Source of the DNA: QFOX01 sp044237845
GTDB taxonomy: Bacteria; Pseudomonadota; Alphaproteobacteria; Rickettsiales; UBA3002
Assembly (NCBI GenBank): GCA_044237845.1
Contig: JBIIEL010000003.1
Coordinates: 1-64,000 of the forward strand
Reading direction: 5' to 3'
DNA: 64,000 bases
Made by a program: the position numbers and the translations under genes. Each line of letters starts with the position of its first letter. Positions within the stretch are counted from its first letter, which is position 1. Below the pieces are notes generated by a model, which saw only the letters and a program-made list of their open reading frames with translations, had not been told where the DNA came from and did no database searches. Positions 31,921 through 39,950 of the stretch are shown here, piece by piece.

Positions 31921-33573
31921 TTAGGCCTCAATATCCACGCCATCGCGGATGTCGAGACGGTAATTTCTAACGGGCGCGGTGGAAGCGTGGATGTCAGGCT
32001 TCGCAGAAACGTTGCCGGTGTCATGCTCTGGTGCGCCATGCGCGCCATTACCAGACTGGCCATGATCACTGCCACCCGCGTTTGATTGCATTTGCTGTGG
32101 TTGTGGCTGCTGACGCAGGTTAAATTGCATGCCGCCCGTATCGGCTTTTAGCCCTGCATCCTGGAGCGATTGCTCAAGTATGCGCGCATCGCGGCTGAGA
32201 GCATCAAAGGTCTCGGGCCGATCAACCAAGAACGCCAGCTGGGTATGGCCTTCTCTGTTCATGTGCAGCTTGATCTGAATGCGGCCGAGCTCAACCGGGT
32301 CAAGTTGCAGGGTGATTTCATCGCTGCCATTGCCTACTGCCTGACGGATGGCAATGGATACTTGCTCGCGCACTGGTGCGTGGTTGACTACGCCGCGACC
32401 CAAAACATCCGAGGCGGCGGCGACAGGAGCAGGGGCGTTCACACGGGTATCGGCGCTGGTGCTGAGGGTGAAGGTGTTGGGGGCGACGGGCTGCACCTCG
32501 GTCGGCGCTTTTACTTCTGCGATGGCGAGAGGCTCGTTTTTCTTCGCGCTACGCCCATCGACTAGCGCTTGTGCGGTGACGCCCAGCGTTTCGATCTGAC
32601 GGACAAAATCGGATGTTGGCAGCGCAGGTTTTTTATCGACGCTGTGTGCCGCAGCAGCGGTGCGTGGCAGTTCGATTTCCGGCAGTGCACGGTCGTTATC
32701 ATTTTTTGCTAAGGTCAGCGAAGGAATGCGCGCGTTGATGTCTTGCGCTTCAGGAAGATCAGTCTCGTCCACATGATCCACTTCGGCGCGCTGCATGGTG
32801 GTATAGCTAGCCACCGCTGATTGTGCGAGCGGGGTGATAACGGTTACTGTTTCTTCCGTGGCTGACGTTGCGGTTTTTTCGTCACCGGCTTGCGGCGCGG
32901 CTTGAAACGTGGCCGCCTGCAGGGCAAGCAATGCCGGGTTGATCGCTGTAATCTGCGACTGATCGGTATTGCTATCCTGCGTGGACGGCTCCTCGGATGA
33001 TTGTGACAGCACCTTACGAATCGCATGAAAAACATTCTGGGCGGTTTGTCCGAGTGTAGCAGTCACAGTGGCAGTTGTTACGACTTCCGGTGATCCAGCG
33101 GCAAGGGCATCAACAGAGACTTCATCTACCGAGGAAACCAGTTCGCCTAATGTTTTGGGTTCGTTCAAAATTACAATCTGCGTAAGCTGCTCTTTGAGCT
33201 GCTGTTCAGCCTGCGGGTTATTGGCGAGGTCGCCCAAATTCGTTGTCAGTGCGTCAAAGCTCTCAAGCAGTTCAGTGGCTTCTTCTGGTGTGATTTTACG
33301 ATTCAGCGCGAGTACAATAGATTGTGCGTCTTCTATCTGCGGCTGATTGGGAGAAGAAGGGGAAGATTTTGCCGCCGCACTACGTGCATTGGCGGCATCC
33401 CGCGCGGAGGTATCGCGTGGCGCCGCCTCGTTCATCATGCGTGCAAATTTGCGCCCAGCATCCCGCGAGGAAGCGGTGGACTCCGTTGCTTGCGACAGCA
33501 CAGAAGACGTTTTTGGCTTAGCGGGTTTCGGTGCGGTGATTTGAAACAGGTTGAGTGGTCCGTTGGCGGCCAT
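31921..33573 (-). CDS. fliK: Flagellar hook-length control protein FliK
   Basis: Secreted molecular ruler that switches export specificity after hook completion. 550 residues, start supported by ACGGAGCA upstream. The N-terminal 400 residues are low-complexity Ala/Ser/Thr/Gln-rich, as in other FliK proteins, and the C-terminal 110 residues carry the conserved Flg_hook domain: SDEITLQLDPVELGRIQIKL and the following LAFLVDRPETFDALSRDARI. Ends in GVDIEA. Gene order (fliS-fliK) and domain agree. Confidence 0.9.
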   Translation of the reverse strand: MAANGPLNLFQITAPKPAKPKTSSVLSQATESTASSRDAGRKFARMMNEAAPRDTSARDAANARSAAAKSSPSSPNQPQIEDAQSIVLALNRKITPEEATELLESFDALTTNLGDLANNPQAEQQLKEQLTQIVILNEPKTLGELVSSVDEVSVDALAAGSPEVVTTATVTATLGQTAQNVFHAIRKVLSQSSEEPSTQDSNTDQSQITAINPALLALQAATFQAAPQAGDEKTATSATEETVTVITPLAQSAVASYTTMQRAEVDHVDETDLPEAQDINARIPSLTLAKNDNDRALPEIELPRTAAAAHSVDKKPALPTSDFVRQIETLGVTAQALVDGRSAKKNEPLAIAEVKAPTEVQPVAPNTFTLSTSADTRVNAPAPVAAASDVLGRGVVNHAPVREQVSIAIRQAVGNGSDEITLQLDPVELGRIQIKLHMNREGHTQLAFLVDRPETFDALSRDARILEQSLQDAGLKADTGGMQFNLRQQPQPQQMQSNAGGSDHGQSGNGAHGAPEHDTGNVSAKPDIHASTAPVRNYRLDIRDGVDIEA

Positions 33574-33662
33574 GGGGTGCTCCGTTTATTTGTATCCAAC
33601 GGAGTATTGCAAGGGGCGTGCCAAGTCGTAGAATCGAGGAGTTTAGGCGTATTATGTGGTGA

Positions 33663-34034
33663 CTACGCCCGTTTTTCGCGGTCGATGGCGTCCCACATGT
33701 CACGCATGGAGCGCAGTTCCTCCACCACCTCTGCGTAAGCCAGAGCGGTGGTGTTGCGATGTAAGGTGAGTAGGCGCGTGCCGATGGCGGCATAGAAATC
33801 AAACAGTCCCTGGGCCAATGCGCCGCCATGATCAAGATCGAGTGCAGATTGCAGTGCGGCGATGATATCTCCAGCCCGGCGTAGTTTATCGTGACGGAGT
33901 TTGCTGTCGTTTTGTTCCGCCGCTTCATGCGCCTGCTGAACAAAGCGGATCGCCCCCTCGTACAGCATGACCACCTGACGGGTTTTGCTAACGGTCTGGG
34001 TTGCGCGGGTATAGGCGTTGAACGGACTTGAAAT
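33663..34034 (-). CDS. fliS: Flagellin chaperone FliS with apparent ATT start
   Basis: Binds flagellin in the cytosol before export. Homology (VVMLYEGAIRFVQQAHEAAEQ and the C-terminal YAEVVEELRSMRDMWD) begins upstream of any ATG/GTG/TTG: the residues SSPFNAYTRATQTVSKTRQ, matching the FliS N-A-Y-x-x-x-x-V segment, are encoded before GTG 33974. The only candidate start in frame is ATT 34034, spaced 6 nt after AGAGG. The fliW stop TAG (34046-34044) is in the same frame three codons earlier, so read-through from fliW is the alternative. 123 residues with the ATT start. Confidence 0.85.
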   Translation of the reverse strand: MSSPFNAYTRATQTVSKTRQVVMLYEGAIRFVQQAHEAAEQNDSKLRHDKLRRAGDIIAALQSALDLDHGGALAQGLFDFYAAIGTRLLTLHRNTTALAYAEVVEELRSMRDMWDAIDREKRA

Positions 34035-34043
34035 GGTAGACCT

Positions 34044-34556
34044 CTATAAAGACAAAGGCTGGCGGATGAGGTATTTGGTGTGCGGAAATACGTATTGTGC
34101 CGCGACCCGCATCGATATCCGCACCAGTACTGGTGCGCGGGCATTGACAGAGAGTTTGGCAACGCCCGTTTCGCGATGCACGCTGGCGATTAGAATCACG
34201 AGGAGATCGTCTAGCGGAAGGTTGAGGTCGTGCGCCGCCCGCGCAATATCGTCTTTCTCAATAATCGGATTATCAATCTCGATCGGCAAAGTAATAAAGG
34301 CGAGCTTTTCGTCATCCATGCATTGCATGACGCTGAAGCGATCCATTTTTTCAGACGGAAAGGCGGTGAGGCAAAATTGCAACTTGTTTGGCATACCGAG
34401 CAGGCCGGCAGGGAATAGAATCGACTGCTGTGGGTTGACGGTAATACGGCCAAAACGGCTTTCAATTTCGATGCGGTCCGGCAGTATCTGCGGTATCGTA
34501 CTCATGCCAAATAGTGCAGGCTCGCTGCCGCTCATCACCGTTTCTCCACGCATCAT
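34044..34556 (-). CDS. fliW: Flagellar assembly factor FliW
   Basis: Couples flagellin level to translation by antagonising CsrA. 170 residues from ATG 34556; ATG 34535 has GGAGA 8 nt upstream and is an alternative. The family core is visible in RFGRITVNPQQSILFPAGLLGM and the later VILIASVHRETGVAKLSVNARAPV. csrA itself is not in the window. It precedes fliS by three codons in the same frame. Confidence 0.85.
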   Translation of the reverse strand: MMRGETVMSGSEPALFGMSTIPQILPDRIEIESRFGRITVNPQQSILFPAGLLGMPNKLQFCLTAFPSEKMDRFSVMQCMDDEKLAFITLPIEIDNPIIEKDDIARAAHDLNLPLDDLLVILIASVHRETGVAKLSVNARAPVLVRISMRVAAQYVFPHTKYLIRQPLSL

Positions 34557-34606
34557 TACCTACCCCTACTGATGCAGCAAAAGCGCATCAAAGCAGGCAA
34601 GCTCTG

Positions 34607-34634
34607 ATTGTACCATAGTGCGCTCTGGTTGCAA
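34607..34634 (-). promoter_or_regulatory. Candidate sigma-70 promoter for fliW
   Basis: Minus strand TTGCAA (34634-34629), 16 nt, TACAAT (34612-34607), followed by a TGATGC/GCATCA hairpin in the leader of about 45 nt. It lies in the 113-nt gap between flgN-like and fliW. Confidence 0.45.
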
Positions 34635-34669
34635 GTGATCTTGCTTCTCTTTGCCATAAAAAACCTAGA

Positions 34670-35134
34670 CTAAGCACGTTCATTGAGGTTGACAGAAATG
34701 GTTTTATCTGTCGCCGTATCCATCCGCCCCTGATTGCCATAAACGCCAAGGCGCTGCTGCTCAGCCATCGCCTCCACGAAAACTTGCATGACGCGCTGGT
34801 TGACCTGCTGCGCAATGCTGGTGCGGTACATCGCGTCGTCGATTTTTTCGTAGAGATTCTCACTCGCGATGAGCAACGCTTCCTTATGGTCGATGGGCAG
34901 GGTGCGCGCCGCCGTATCATCTGCCGCCAGCATACGCTGGAAGGATTCCAGCTTGCGGCCAAGTTGCATTTTCTCTTCCTGAAATGGGCTAATCTCTTTG
35001 ACCTTCATGCTGGCGAGTAGTTTTGTTTCCTCGACCAGAATATCGCTGAGGCGATTGGTGAGCGTAATCATTTCATTCACATCGAAATGCATGTGCGCGG
35101 TAGGTGTGACGGGTGGGTGCATTGCAGTAGCCAT
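34670..35134 (-). CDS. FlgN-like flagellar export chaperone
   Basis: 154-residue mostly helical protein, start backed by AGGAGG 8 nt upstream. The segment ITLTNRLSDILVEETKLLASM followed by KLESFQRML resembles the FlgN family (chaperone of hook-associated proteins), and the position after flgJ fits. It has a proline/His-rich N-terminus and ends VNLNERA. Similarity is modest, so the call is tentative. Confidence 0.6.
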   Translation of the reverse strand: MATAMHPPVTPTAHMHFDVNEMITLTNRLSDILVEETKLLASMKVKEISPFQEEKMQLGRKLESFQRMLAADDTAARTLPIDHKEALLIASENLYEKIDDAMYRTSIAQQVNQRVMQVFVEAMAEQQRLGVYGNQGRMDTATDKTISVNLNERA

Positions 35135-35137
35135 GGG

Positions 35138-35461
35138 TTATACCTCCTGATGTTTGAGCATGTCGCGTTTGATGTCTTCGGCGATGCCTAGGCCACCGTT
35201 GCGCGAAATCACTTTGCCGTATTCGCTGATTAGCAAAGAGCGGAAGGTTTCCTCCGATTCGCTACCACCTAGGGAATCCTTGGTGTCGATGGTAGAGAAC
35301 ATATTCTCTAGCATCTGCGAAATGAATTGCGATTCGAATTCCTTCGCAACCGCATCGATTTTTTCTTCGCTGTAATGCTTGGCAGCATTGAGCGCAAACC
35401 CATCAGGCTTTTTGAGAATGCTTGCCTGCGGTGGTGTAGCAATAGAGGGAATGCTGGTCAT
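35138..35461 (-). CDS. flgJ: Rod-binding FlgJ-type protein (no muramidase domain)
   Basis: 107 residues, equivalent to the N-terminal rod-binding domain of FlgJ. Seen: AKEFESQFISQMLENMFSTID and SESEETFRSLLISEYGKVISRNGGLGIAEDI, the classic rod-binding signature. Short FlgJ lacking the C-terminal glucosaminidase domain is usual in Alphaproteobacteria. Directly downstream of flgI with an 11-bp gap. Confidence 0.9.
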   Translation of the reverse strand: MTSIPSIATPPQASILKKPDGFALNAAKHYSEEKIDAVAKEFESQFISQMLENMFSTIDTKDSLGGSESEETFRSLLISEYGKVISRNGGLGIAEDIKRDMLKHQEV

Positions 35462-35472
35462 GGGGTTCTCGC

Positions 35473-36657
35473 TTACCTTGTTTCAATATCAGCTTGCAGG
35501 GCACCCGCCGCTTTGATGGTTTGCAGGATGGTAATCAGGTCGCGTGGGCCTACGCCAAGGGCGTTGAGACCAGCCACCATGTCTTTGAGCGTTGCCCCTT
35601 CCTGTAGTACAGCCACTTTGTTGCCACTCTGCTCACTGACGGTGATATCGCTGCGCTCAACCACGGTGGTCTCGGCACCTTCGCCTGCACCTGCGCCGCC
35701 GGGCGCAAAGGGGTTCGGTTGTGAGACTTGGGGCGCTTCTTCGACCTTCACAATCAGGTTGCCTTGCGCTACCGCCACGGTGGAGATACGTACATTTTCG
35801 CCCATCACGATGGTGCCGGTGGCTTCATCCACCACAATGCGTGCAGGCTGGTCTGTATCGACGGGCAATGTCTCGATATCGGCCAGCATGCCGACGACGT
35901 CGCCCTTATAGTTGGTAGGAACGGTGACAGTCACGGTGCCCGGATCCTCGACATTGCTGATCCCTGCACCGAGTTGACGGTTGATCGCGCGCATGAGGTT
36001 GCTCGCGGTAGTAATATCCGGATTGCGCAGGGAGAGGCGCAGACGCTGCAAATCGTTCAAACGGAAATCAATCTCACGCTCGATGATGGCGCCGTTCGGG
36101 ATAAAGCCATTGGTCGGCACGCCTTTCGTAATGTTACTGCCGCTGGCGCCGCTCGCCTGAAATCCGCCAACGGTGACAGGCCCTTGGGCGAGAGCATACA
36201 CATTGCCATCCGGCCCCGAGAGTGAGGTAGCGAGCAAGGTGCCGCCGAGGAGACTCTTCGCATCGCCCAGCGCGCTGATGGAGACGTCGATATTCGCCCC
36301 CGCGCGAGCGAAGGGCGGCAGTTTTGCGGTGATGGTTACCGCGGCGACGTTTTTCGAACCGAGCGTGACGCCGCGGGTGTTGACCCCCTGACGTTCCAGA
36401 AACCCGATGAGGCTTTGCTCGGTGAAGGCGTTGTTCTGCAGGCGGTCGCCCGTGCCGTTGAGGCCGACCACAAGGCCGTAACCCACAAGGATGTTGTCGC
36501 GCACGCCCTCGAACGCCACGATGTCTTTAATACGTGCCGCGTGCGAATCACTTGTGGTCGCAAAAAAAGCAGCAACCAGCACGAGGCTTAATAGCAACAT
36601 GCGGCACAGGCGGTGAGTGCATACTTCCATGCGAAGGGATGGGATAAGATCGTCCAT
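35473..36657 (-). CDS. flgI: Flagellar P-ring protein FlgI
   Basis: Periplasmic P-ring subunit. 394 residues. Start 36657 follows CCGGAGC by 7 nt; a Sec signal peptide (MLLLSLVLVAAFFATTSDSHAA, region 20-41) precedes the mature RIKDIVAFEGVRDNILVGYG, the conserved FlgI N-terminus, then GLNGTGD and the long beta-rich body ending LNALGVGPRDLITILQTIKAAGAL. A sigma-54-like sequence lies upstream. Confidence 0.95.
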   Translation of the reverse strand: MDDLIPSLRMEVCTHRLCRMLLLSLVLVAAFFATTSDSHAARIKDIVAFEGVRDNILVGYGLVVGLNGTGDRLQNNAFTEQSLIGFLERQGVNTRGVTLGSKNVAAVTITAKLPPFARAGANIDVSISALGDAKSLLGGTLLATSLSGPDGNVYALAQGPVTVGGFQASGASGSNITKGVPTNGFIPNGAIIEREIDFRLNDLQRLRLSLRNPDITTASNLMRAINRQLGAGISNVEDPGTVTVTVPTNYKGDVVGMLADIETLPVDTDQPARIVVDEATGTIVMGENVRISTVAVAQGNLIVKVEEAPQVSQPNPFAPGGAGAGEGAETTVVERSDITVSEQSGNKVAVLQEGATLKDMVAGLNALGVGPRDLITILQTIKAAGALQADIETR

Positions 36658-36692
36658 GCAATAGCTCCGGGTTTTTATTTTAACCCTTCCTA

Positions 36693-36709
36693 TGCGACAA
36701 TCATGCCAA
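36693..36709 (-). promoter_or_regulatory. Sigma-54-like promoter upstream of flgI
   Basis: Minus strand TTGGCATGATTGTCGCA (36709-36693) has GG and GC 10 nt apart, the invariant -24/-12 elements. It lies about 36 nt upstream of the flgI start; RpoN control of late flagellar operons is typical of flagellated Alphaproteobacteria such as Caulobacter. Confidence 0.5.
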
Positions 36710-36749
36710 GTGGTTTTTCTTGGCGATAATATATTGATTTATTTAATTT

Positions 36750-37436
36750 TTAAAGAACGATCCCTGATGATGCCGGATCTCGTAGATAGGTAAGATCTCT
36801 GGAGGGCACTTCAATGCTGTTTTGGGGAATGGAAAAATCCTTCGCCGGGATTTTCCTCCGACCAAGCGCCTCGATATCGCGGTATTTTTCTGGATTCGTT
36901 TTGGGCACGTAATGTCCCTTAGCGTATGTCTGCTGCGGAAAGGGTGATAGCGCCACATTTCGGATATGGGTGCCCAGATCGAACTGGATACCGTAATTCT
37001 CAAAAATGGTTTTCGGTGTTGCAACGTGAGTGCCCGCTTCTAAGTCACGCAGATGCTTCAGGCCATCGCGATAGTGCGCAGGGATTTTTCTTTCCCTCGC
37101 GTACCAAGGGATTTTACTGGATTTATCGGCATCGGGAGTGATTATGCTGTTGATTTGCGGTTTTCTCAGGCGCGCACCTGCTACATAGAGCAGATCTATA
37201 ATGGCGAGACAATTTATGTCGGCGTGACGCGTTCGCAGTGCGAGATGCATTGGAGTCGTACCATTTTTGTACTCTCGCCCCCAATCGCGCGAGTATTTTT
37301 CCCTGCATACATCTGCGCCAGCTTCAAGTGCCTCTGCTACTTCGAGCGGTGAGCGATGACAGATAGCGTCATGCAGCCTCTTATCCAGCTCTTTCTGGGC
37401 ACTTTCTGAACGCTTTTCTAGTTGTTCCTGTGACAT
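36750..37436 (-). CDS. Ankyrin-repeat-like orphan protein
   Basis: 228 residues. The N-terminal part (LHDAICHRSPLEVAEALEAGADV followed by NGTTPMHLALRTRH) has the L-x-x-A ... G-A-D and G-x-T-P-x-H-x-A-x pattern of ankyrin repeats, about two of them; the rest (90-228) is polar with a charged Arg/Lys/Pro-rich region and no recognised domain. Preceded by AGGAG at 9-nt spacing and by a Pho-box-like promoter with TATAAT. More AT-rich than neighbouring flagellar genes. It lies just upstream of flgI on the same strand; there is no reason to assign it to the flagellum. Confidence 0.65.
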   Translation of the reverse strand: MSQEQLEKRSESAQKELDKRLHDAICHRSPLEVAEALEAGADVCREKYSRDWGREYKNGTTPMHLALRTRHADINCLAIIDLLYVAGARLRKPQINSIITPDADKSSKIPWYARERKIPAHYRDGLKHLRDLEAGTHVATPKTIFENYGIQFDLGTHIRNVALSPFPQQTYAKGHYVPKTNPEKYRDIEALGRRKIPAKDFSIPQNSIEVPSRDLTYLRDPASSGIVL

Positions 37437-37461
37437 GCTTAACCACTCCTATCTAAGCATT

Positions 37462-37507
37462 ATTATAGCCTATTTGGAGACGGACAAATATGACGTTTCT
37501 GTGACAA
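37462..37507 (-). promoter_or_regulatory. Pho-box-like promoter of the ankyrin-like gene
   Basis: Minus strand TTGTCACAGAA (37507-37497) and ACGTCATATTT (37496-37486), two clean 11-bp units, then 18 nt to a perfect TATAAT (37467-37462). The 18 nt equal one extra unit plus 7. It abuts the -35 of the divergent fliX promoter. Confidence 0.5.
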
Positions 37508-37517
37508 TTTCATCCCA

Positions 37518-37546
37518 TTGCATGATGCGCAGGGGGGCGCTATACT
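37518..37546 (+). promoter_or_regulatory. fliX promoter predicting a leaderless mRNA
   Basis: TTGCAT (37518-37523), 17 nt, TATACT (37541-37546). With a start point 7 nt after the -10 transcription begins at 37553, the A of the fliX ATG. No ribosome site exists upstream of that ATG (only CCCCAA). Confidence 0.55.
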
Positions 37547-37552
37547 CCCCAA

Positions 37553-38008
37553 ATGGTTGATAAAGTAGGATATACCCGCCCGACAACGGCAATGCGTACT
37601 GCCGCAAAGGTAGGCAAGGCCGATGGTGTGGGCTTTTCCAAGGCGCTTTCTGCCGCGCAGGCGGCTGCCGCGGCGGGTGAGGCTGCAGAGGCTGCCGAAA
37701 CCACGGCGGTGGGTAGCGTGAACCCGTTCCTCGGCTTTCAGGAAGTGGATGATAAGGATTTCGAACGCCGCAAAGCATTCAAAAAAGGCCGGCTGACGCT
37801 CGAAGCCCTCTCGCAACTACGTGACGCACTGCTGTTTGGTACCCTGCCGGTTTCGACCATCGAGAAGCTTGAGCGCATCGTGGCCGAGGAGCGTGGCACG
37901 ACCACCGACCCTGTGCTCAACGGGATTCTGGATGAGATTGAACTGCGCGCCGCAGTGGAGCTCGCAAAACTTGAAGTGGCGATGGGTGGTGCGGGTATTC
38001 GGGGCTAG
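37553..38008 (+). CDS. fliX: Flagellar assembly regulator FliX
   Basis: 151 residues. FliX is an alphaproteobacterial flagellar checkpoint protein acting with FlbD. The helical core GRLTLEALSQLRDALLFGTLPVSTIEKLERIV and the C-terminal LNGILDEIELRAAVELAKLEV match my memory of the family; the N-terminal Ala-rich region is variable. Transcribed divergently from the flagellar operon, from an apparently leaderless promoter. Identification moderately confident; the family is short and diverged. Confidence 0.8.
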   Translation: MVDKVGYTRPTTAMRTAAKVGKADGVGFSKALSAAQAAAAAGEAAEAAETTAVGSVNPFLGFQEVDDKDFERRKAFKKGRLTLEALSQLRDALLFGTLPVSTIEKLERIVAEERGTTTDPVLNGILDEIELRAAVELAKLEVAMGGAGIRG

Positions 38009-38100
38009 CAGTTCTTGTGCATAGCTTTGCCATGCCGCTTGCCGAGACTTTAGCCTTTGGCGTATTTTGGCGGGATTATTCACCTACGGAGGCTGTCCCT

Positions 38101-38841
38101 ATGGCAAAGACTCAGGCGAAGAAAAAACCGGCTCCGGCCAAGAAATCCGCTCCGGCGAAAGCGGCGGCAAAAAAGCCCGCCGCGAAACTTGTGAAGAAGG
38201 CGGCGCCCGCAGCCAAACAAAAAGCCGCAAAACCAACAAAGACGGCAACCAAGGCAAGCAGCAAACCATCGCCCGCAAAAGCGGTGAAGCCAACCCAAAC
38301 TGCAAAGAAAAGTTCAGCCCCTATGACCAAGACGACGACTAAAGCGCCTGCCAAAGCGGCAGCAAAACCTGCCACAAAGGCTCCCGCAAAGCCTGCGCTC
38401 ATCAAAGAGCGCCGCGAATATAAACCGGCAAAGCTTCCCGCAGGCTATAAGCCCACGGCGAGCGAAGCCTATATGAGCCCGCAGCAGCAGGAATATTTCC
38501 GCCAGAAACTGCTTGCCTGGCGCAAAGAGCTCATGGACGAATCGCGCGAGACGCTCGACCATCTGCATGAAGAGAACTGGCATCAGGCGGACATTGCCGA
38601 CCGCGCGGCACTCGAAACCGAGGCGGGCGTGGAGCTGCGCACGCGCAACCGCTACCTCAAGCTCGTCAGCAAAATCGACGCGGCGATCATGCGCATCGAA
38701 GACGGTGAGTATGGCTACTGCGAGGAAACTGGCGAGCCGATCGGCTTGAAGCGCCTTGAGGCGCGCCCGGTAGCGACTCTTTCTATCGAGGCGCAGGAAC
38801 GCCACGAGAAGAACGAGAAGCAGTATATTGACGAGGATTAG
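38101..38841 (+). CDS. dksA: DksA-family RNA polymerase regulator with histone-H1-like N-tail
   Basis: 246 residues from ATG 38101 (GGAGG 8 nt upstream). Residues 1-105 are almost entirely Lys/Ala/Pro/Thr (K-K-P-A-P-A-K repeats), like histone H1 tails. From about residue 120 the DksA fold starts: YMSPQQQEYFRQKLLAWRKEL, coiled-coil tip region with NWHQADIADRAALETE, and GYCEETGEPIGLKRLEARPVATLSI. Only one of the four Zn-finger cysteines remains (C-E-E-T), as in other alphaproteobacterial DksA. Binds RNA polymerase secondary channel; the tail probably adds nucleic-acid binding, an inference. The long tail is unusual. Confidence 0.9.
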   Translation: MAKTQAKKKPAPAKKSAPAKAAAKKPAAKLVKKAAPAAKQKAAKPTKTATKASSKPSPAKAVKPTQTAKKSSAPMTKTTTKAPAKAAAKPATKAPAKPALIKERREYKPAKLPAGYKPTASEAYMSPQQQEYFRQKLLAWRKELMDESRETLDHLHEENWHQADIADRAALETEAGVELRTRNRYLKLVSKIDAAIMRIEDGEYGYCEETGEPIGLKRLEARPVATLSIEAQERHEKNEKQYIDED

Positions 38842-38848
38842 TGGTGTT

Positions 38849-38930
38849 GCCTAGTGACTAGTGCCTTGTTTTTTCTGGTACTAGGCATCGGATTTCTTTA
38901 TACTGACCGCTAGGCACTAACGACTAGGCA
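38849..38930. repeat. Inverted pair of heptamer arrays around a -10 element
   Basis: Left array GCCTAGT GACTAGT GCCTTGT (38849-38869); right array CTAGGCA CTAACGA CTAGGCA (38910-38930). The arms are inverted copies (about 14 of 17). Between them lies TATACT (38899-38904), a likely -10 for the downstream gene, whose -35 is poor. Confidence 0.7.
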
Positions 38931-38935
38931 CCCCC

Positions 38936-39907
38936 ATGTTTCTCCCCTCCAACATCACCCTTCAGCTTGGCGACAACGGCGATTTCGTAGCCGAGTTGCA
39001 GCGTCGTCTGGTGGGAGTAAAGTCGCTGTCGGAAGATGCCGTCACCGGTTCCTACGATGGCCGTACTGTCAACGGGGTCATGTCGTTTCAAATGCGCTGC
39101 GGTATCCGCGCGGATGGGGTTGCCGGGCCAGAGACTCTCCGTCGCCTCAACGCGGTTATGGCGGGCGGCAGTGCTACAGAGGGAACCGCTGGTGGAGGCG
39201 GTAATCAAGAAGAAGAGGCCGCACGTGCCGCGGCGAATGTGAACCTCACCTATCGGATGATGGAGGAGCAAGCTTTGTCGCCTCAGGGCATGCCGATGGG
39301 TGTACTCGGTGCTGCTGGGCTTGCTGCAGGGGCTGCAGCATTGGGGGCGGAATCTTCCTCGGCTATGCCAGAAGCCCATACCCTGCAGCAGCAATTGATG
39401 AAAGAGTCGCAACAGTTTCAGCAGCAACAAGGCCAAAGCTACGACCAGATCGCACAGACGCTGCAGCAGCAAAACCAGATGTTGCAACAGCAATTGATGC
39501 AGCAACAAGCGCAAATGAATCAGATGATGGCTGCTCAGGCGCCGCAATCGCCGCAGGCAGACCCGTCGCTGCAACCACCGACGCAGCCAGGGGCAGGATT
39601 TGGTGCAAAGCCGCCTGTCGCGCAAGGAGCAGGACAGTCCGCGTCGGTGCAAGGTGCAGAACCTGAGCAAAAGCAGGGTATCCTTGGCAAGGCGATGGCG
39701 AAGATGGATGCCATGCTGCAAAAACTCGCCAGCTATTTCGAGGCCAAACTGCCGCCGGATGTGCTGAGTGAAGTGAAGCATCTTGGCGCGGTGATGGCTG
39801 CAAGTGGTGTGAAAGAAAACCGCCTGCCGGAAGCGCCCGACCAGGTGCGTGCACAAGCAACGCCCGCACGCGCGCCGGAGCCGATGCAGACCCCACAGCG
39901 GAACTAA
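38936..39907 (+). CDS. Peptidoglycan-binding-domain protein with Gln-rich region
   Basis: 323 residues. Residues 8-72 form a PG_binding_1 module: LQLGDNGDFVAELQRRL, VTGSYDGRTVNGVMSFQMR, GIRADGVAGPETLRRLN. It is followed by a Gly/Ala-rich region, a Gln-rich coil (residues 145-200, QQQLMQQQAQMNQMMAAQ) and a Lys/Met/Leu helix near the C-terminus (ILGKAMAKMDAMLQKLASYF). No Sec signal peptide is visible at this start, so how a peptidoglycan-binding module would reach the wall is unclear; the start at 38936 lacks an obvious ribosome site. Confidence 0.75.
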   Translation: MFLPSNITLQLGDNGDFVAELQRRLVGVKSLSEDAVTGSYDGRTVNGVMSFQMRCGIRADGVAGPETLRRLNAVMAGGSATEGTAGGGGNQEEEAARAAANVNLTYRMMEEQALSPQGMPMGVLGAAGLAAGAAALGAESSSAMPEAHTLQQQLMKESQQFQQQQGQSYDQIAQTLQQQNQMLQQQLMQQQAQMNQMMAAQAPQSPQADPSLQPPTQPGAGFGAKPPVAQGAGQSASVQGAEPEQKQGILGKAMAKMDAMLQKLASYFEAKLPPDVLSEVKHLGAVMAASGVKENRLPEAPDQVRAQATPARAPEPMQTPQRN

Positions 39908-39915
39908 GTTGGCGG

Positions 39916-39943
39916 TTGCCGTTGCGTGAACGGTGCTTTATAC
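39916..39943 (+). promoter_or_regulatory. Candidate promoter of pgk
   Basis: TTGCCG (39916-39921), 16 nt, TTATAC (39938-39943), only 7 nt before the ATG at 39951. A near-leaderless transcript is predicted. Weak -35. Confidence 0.35.
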
Positions 39944-39950
39944 GGGGGGC

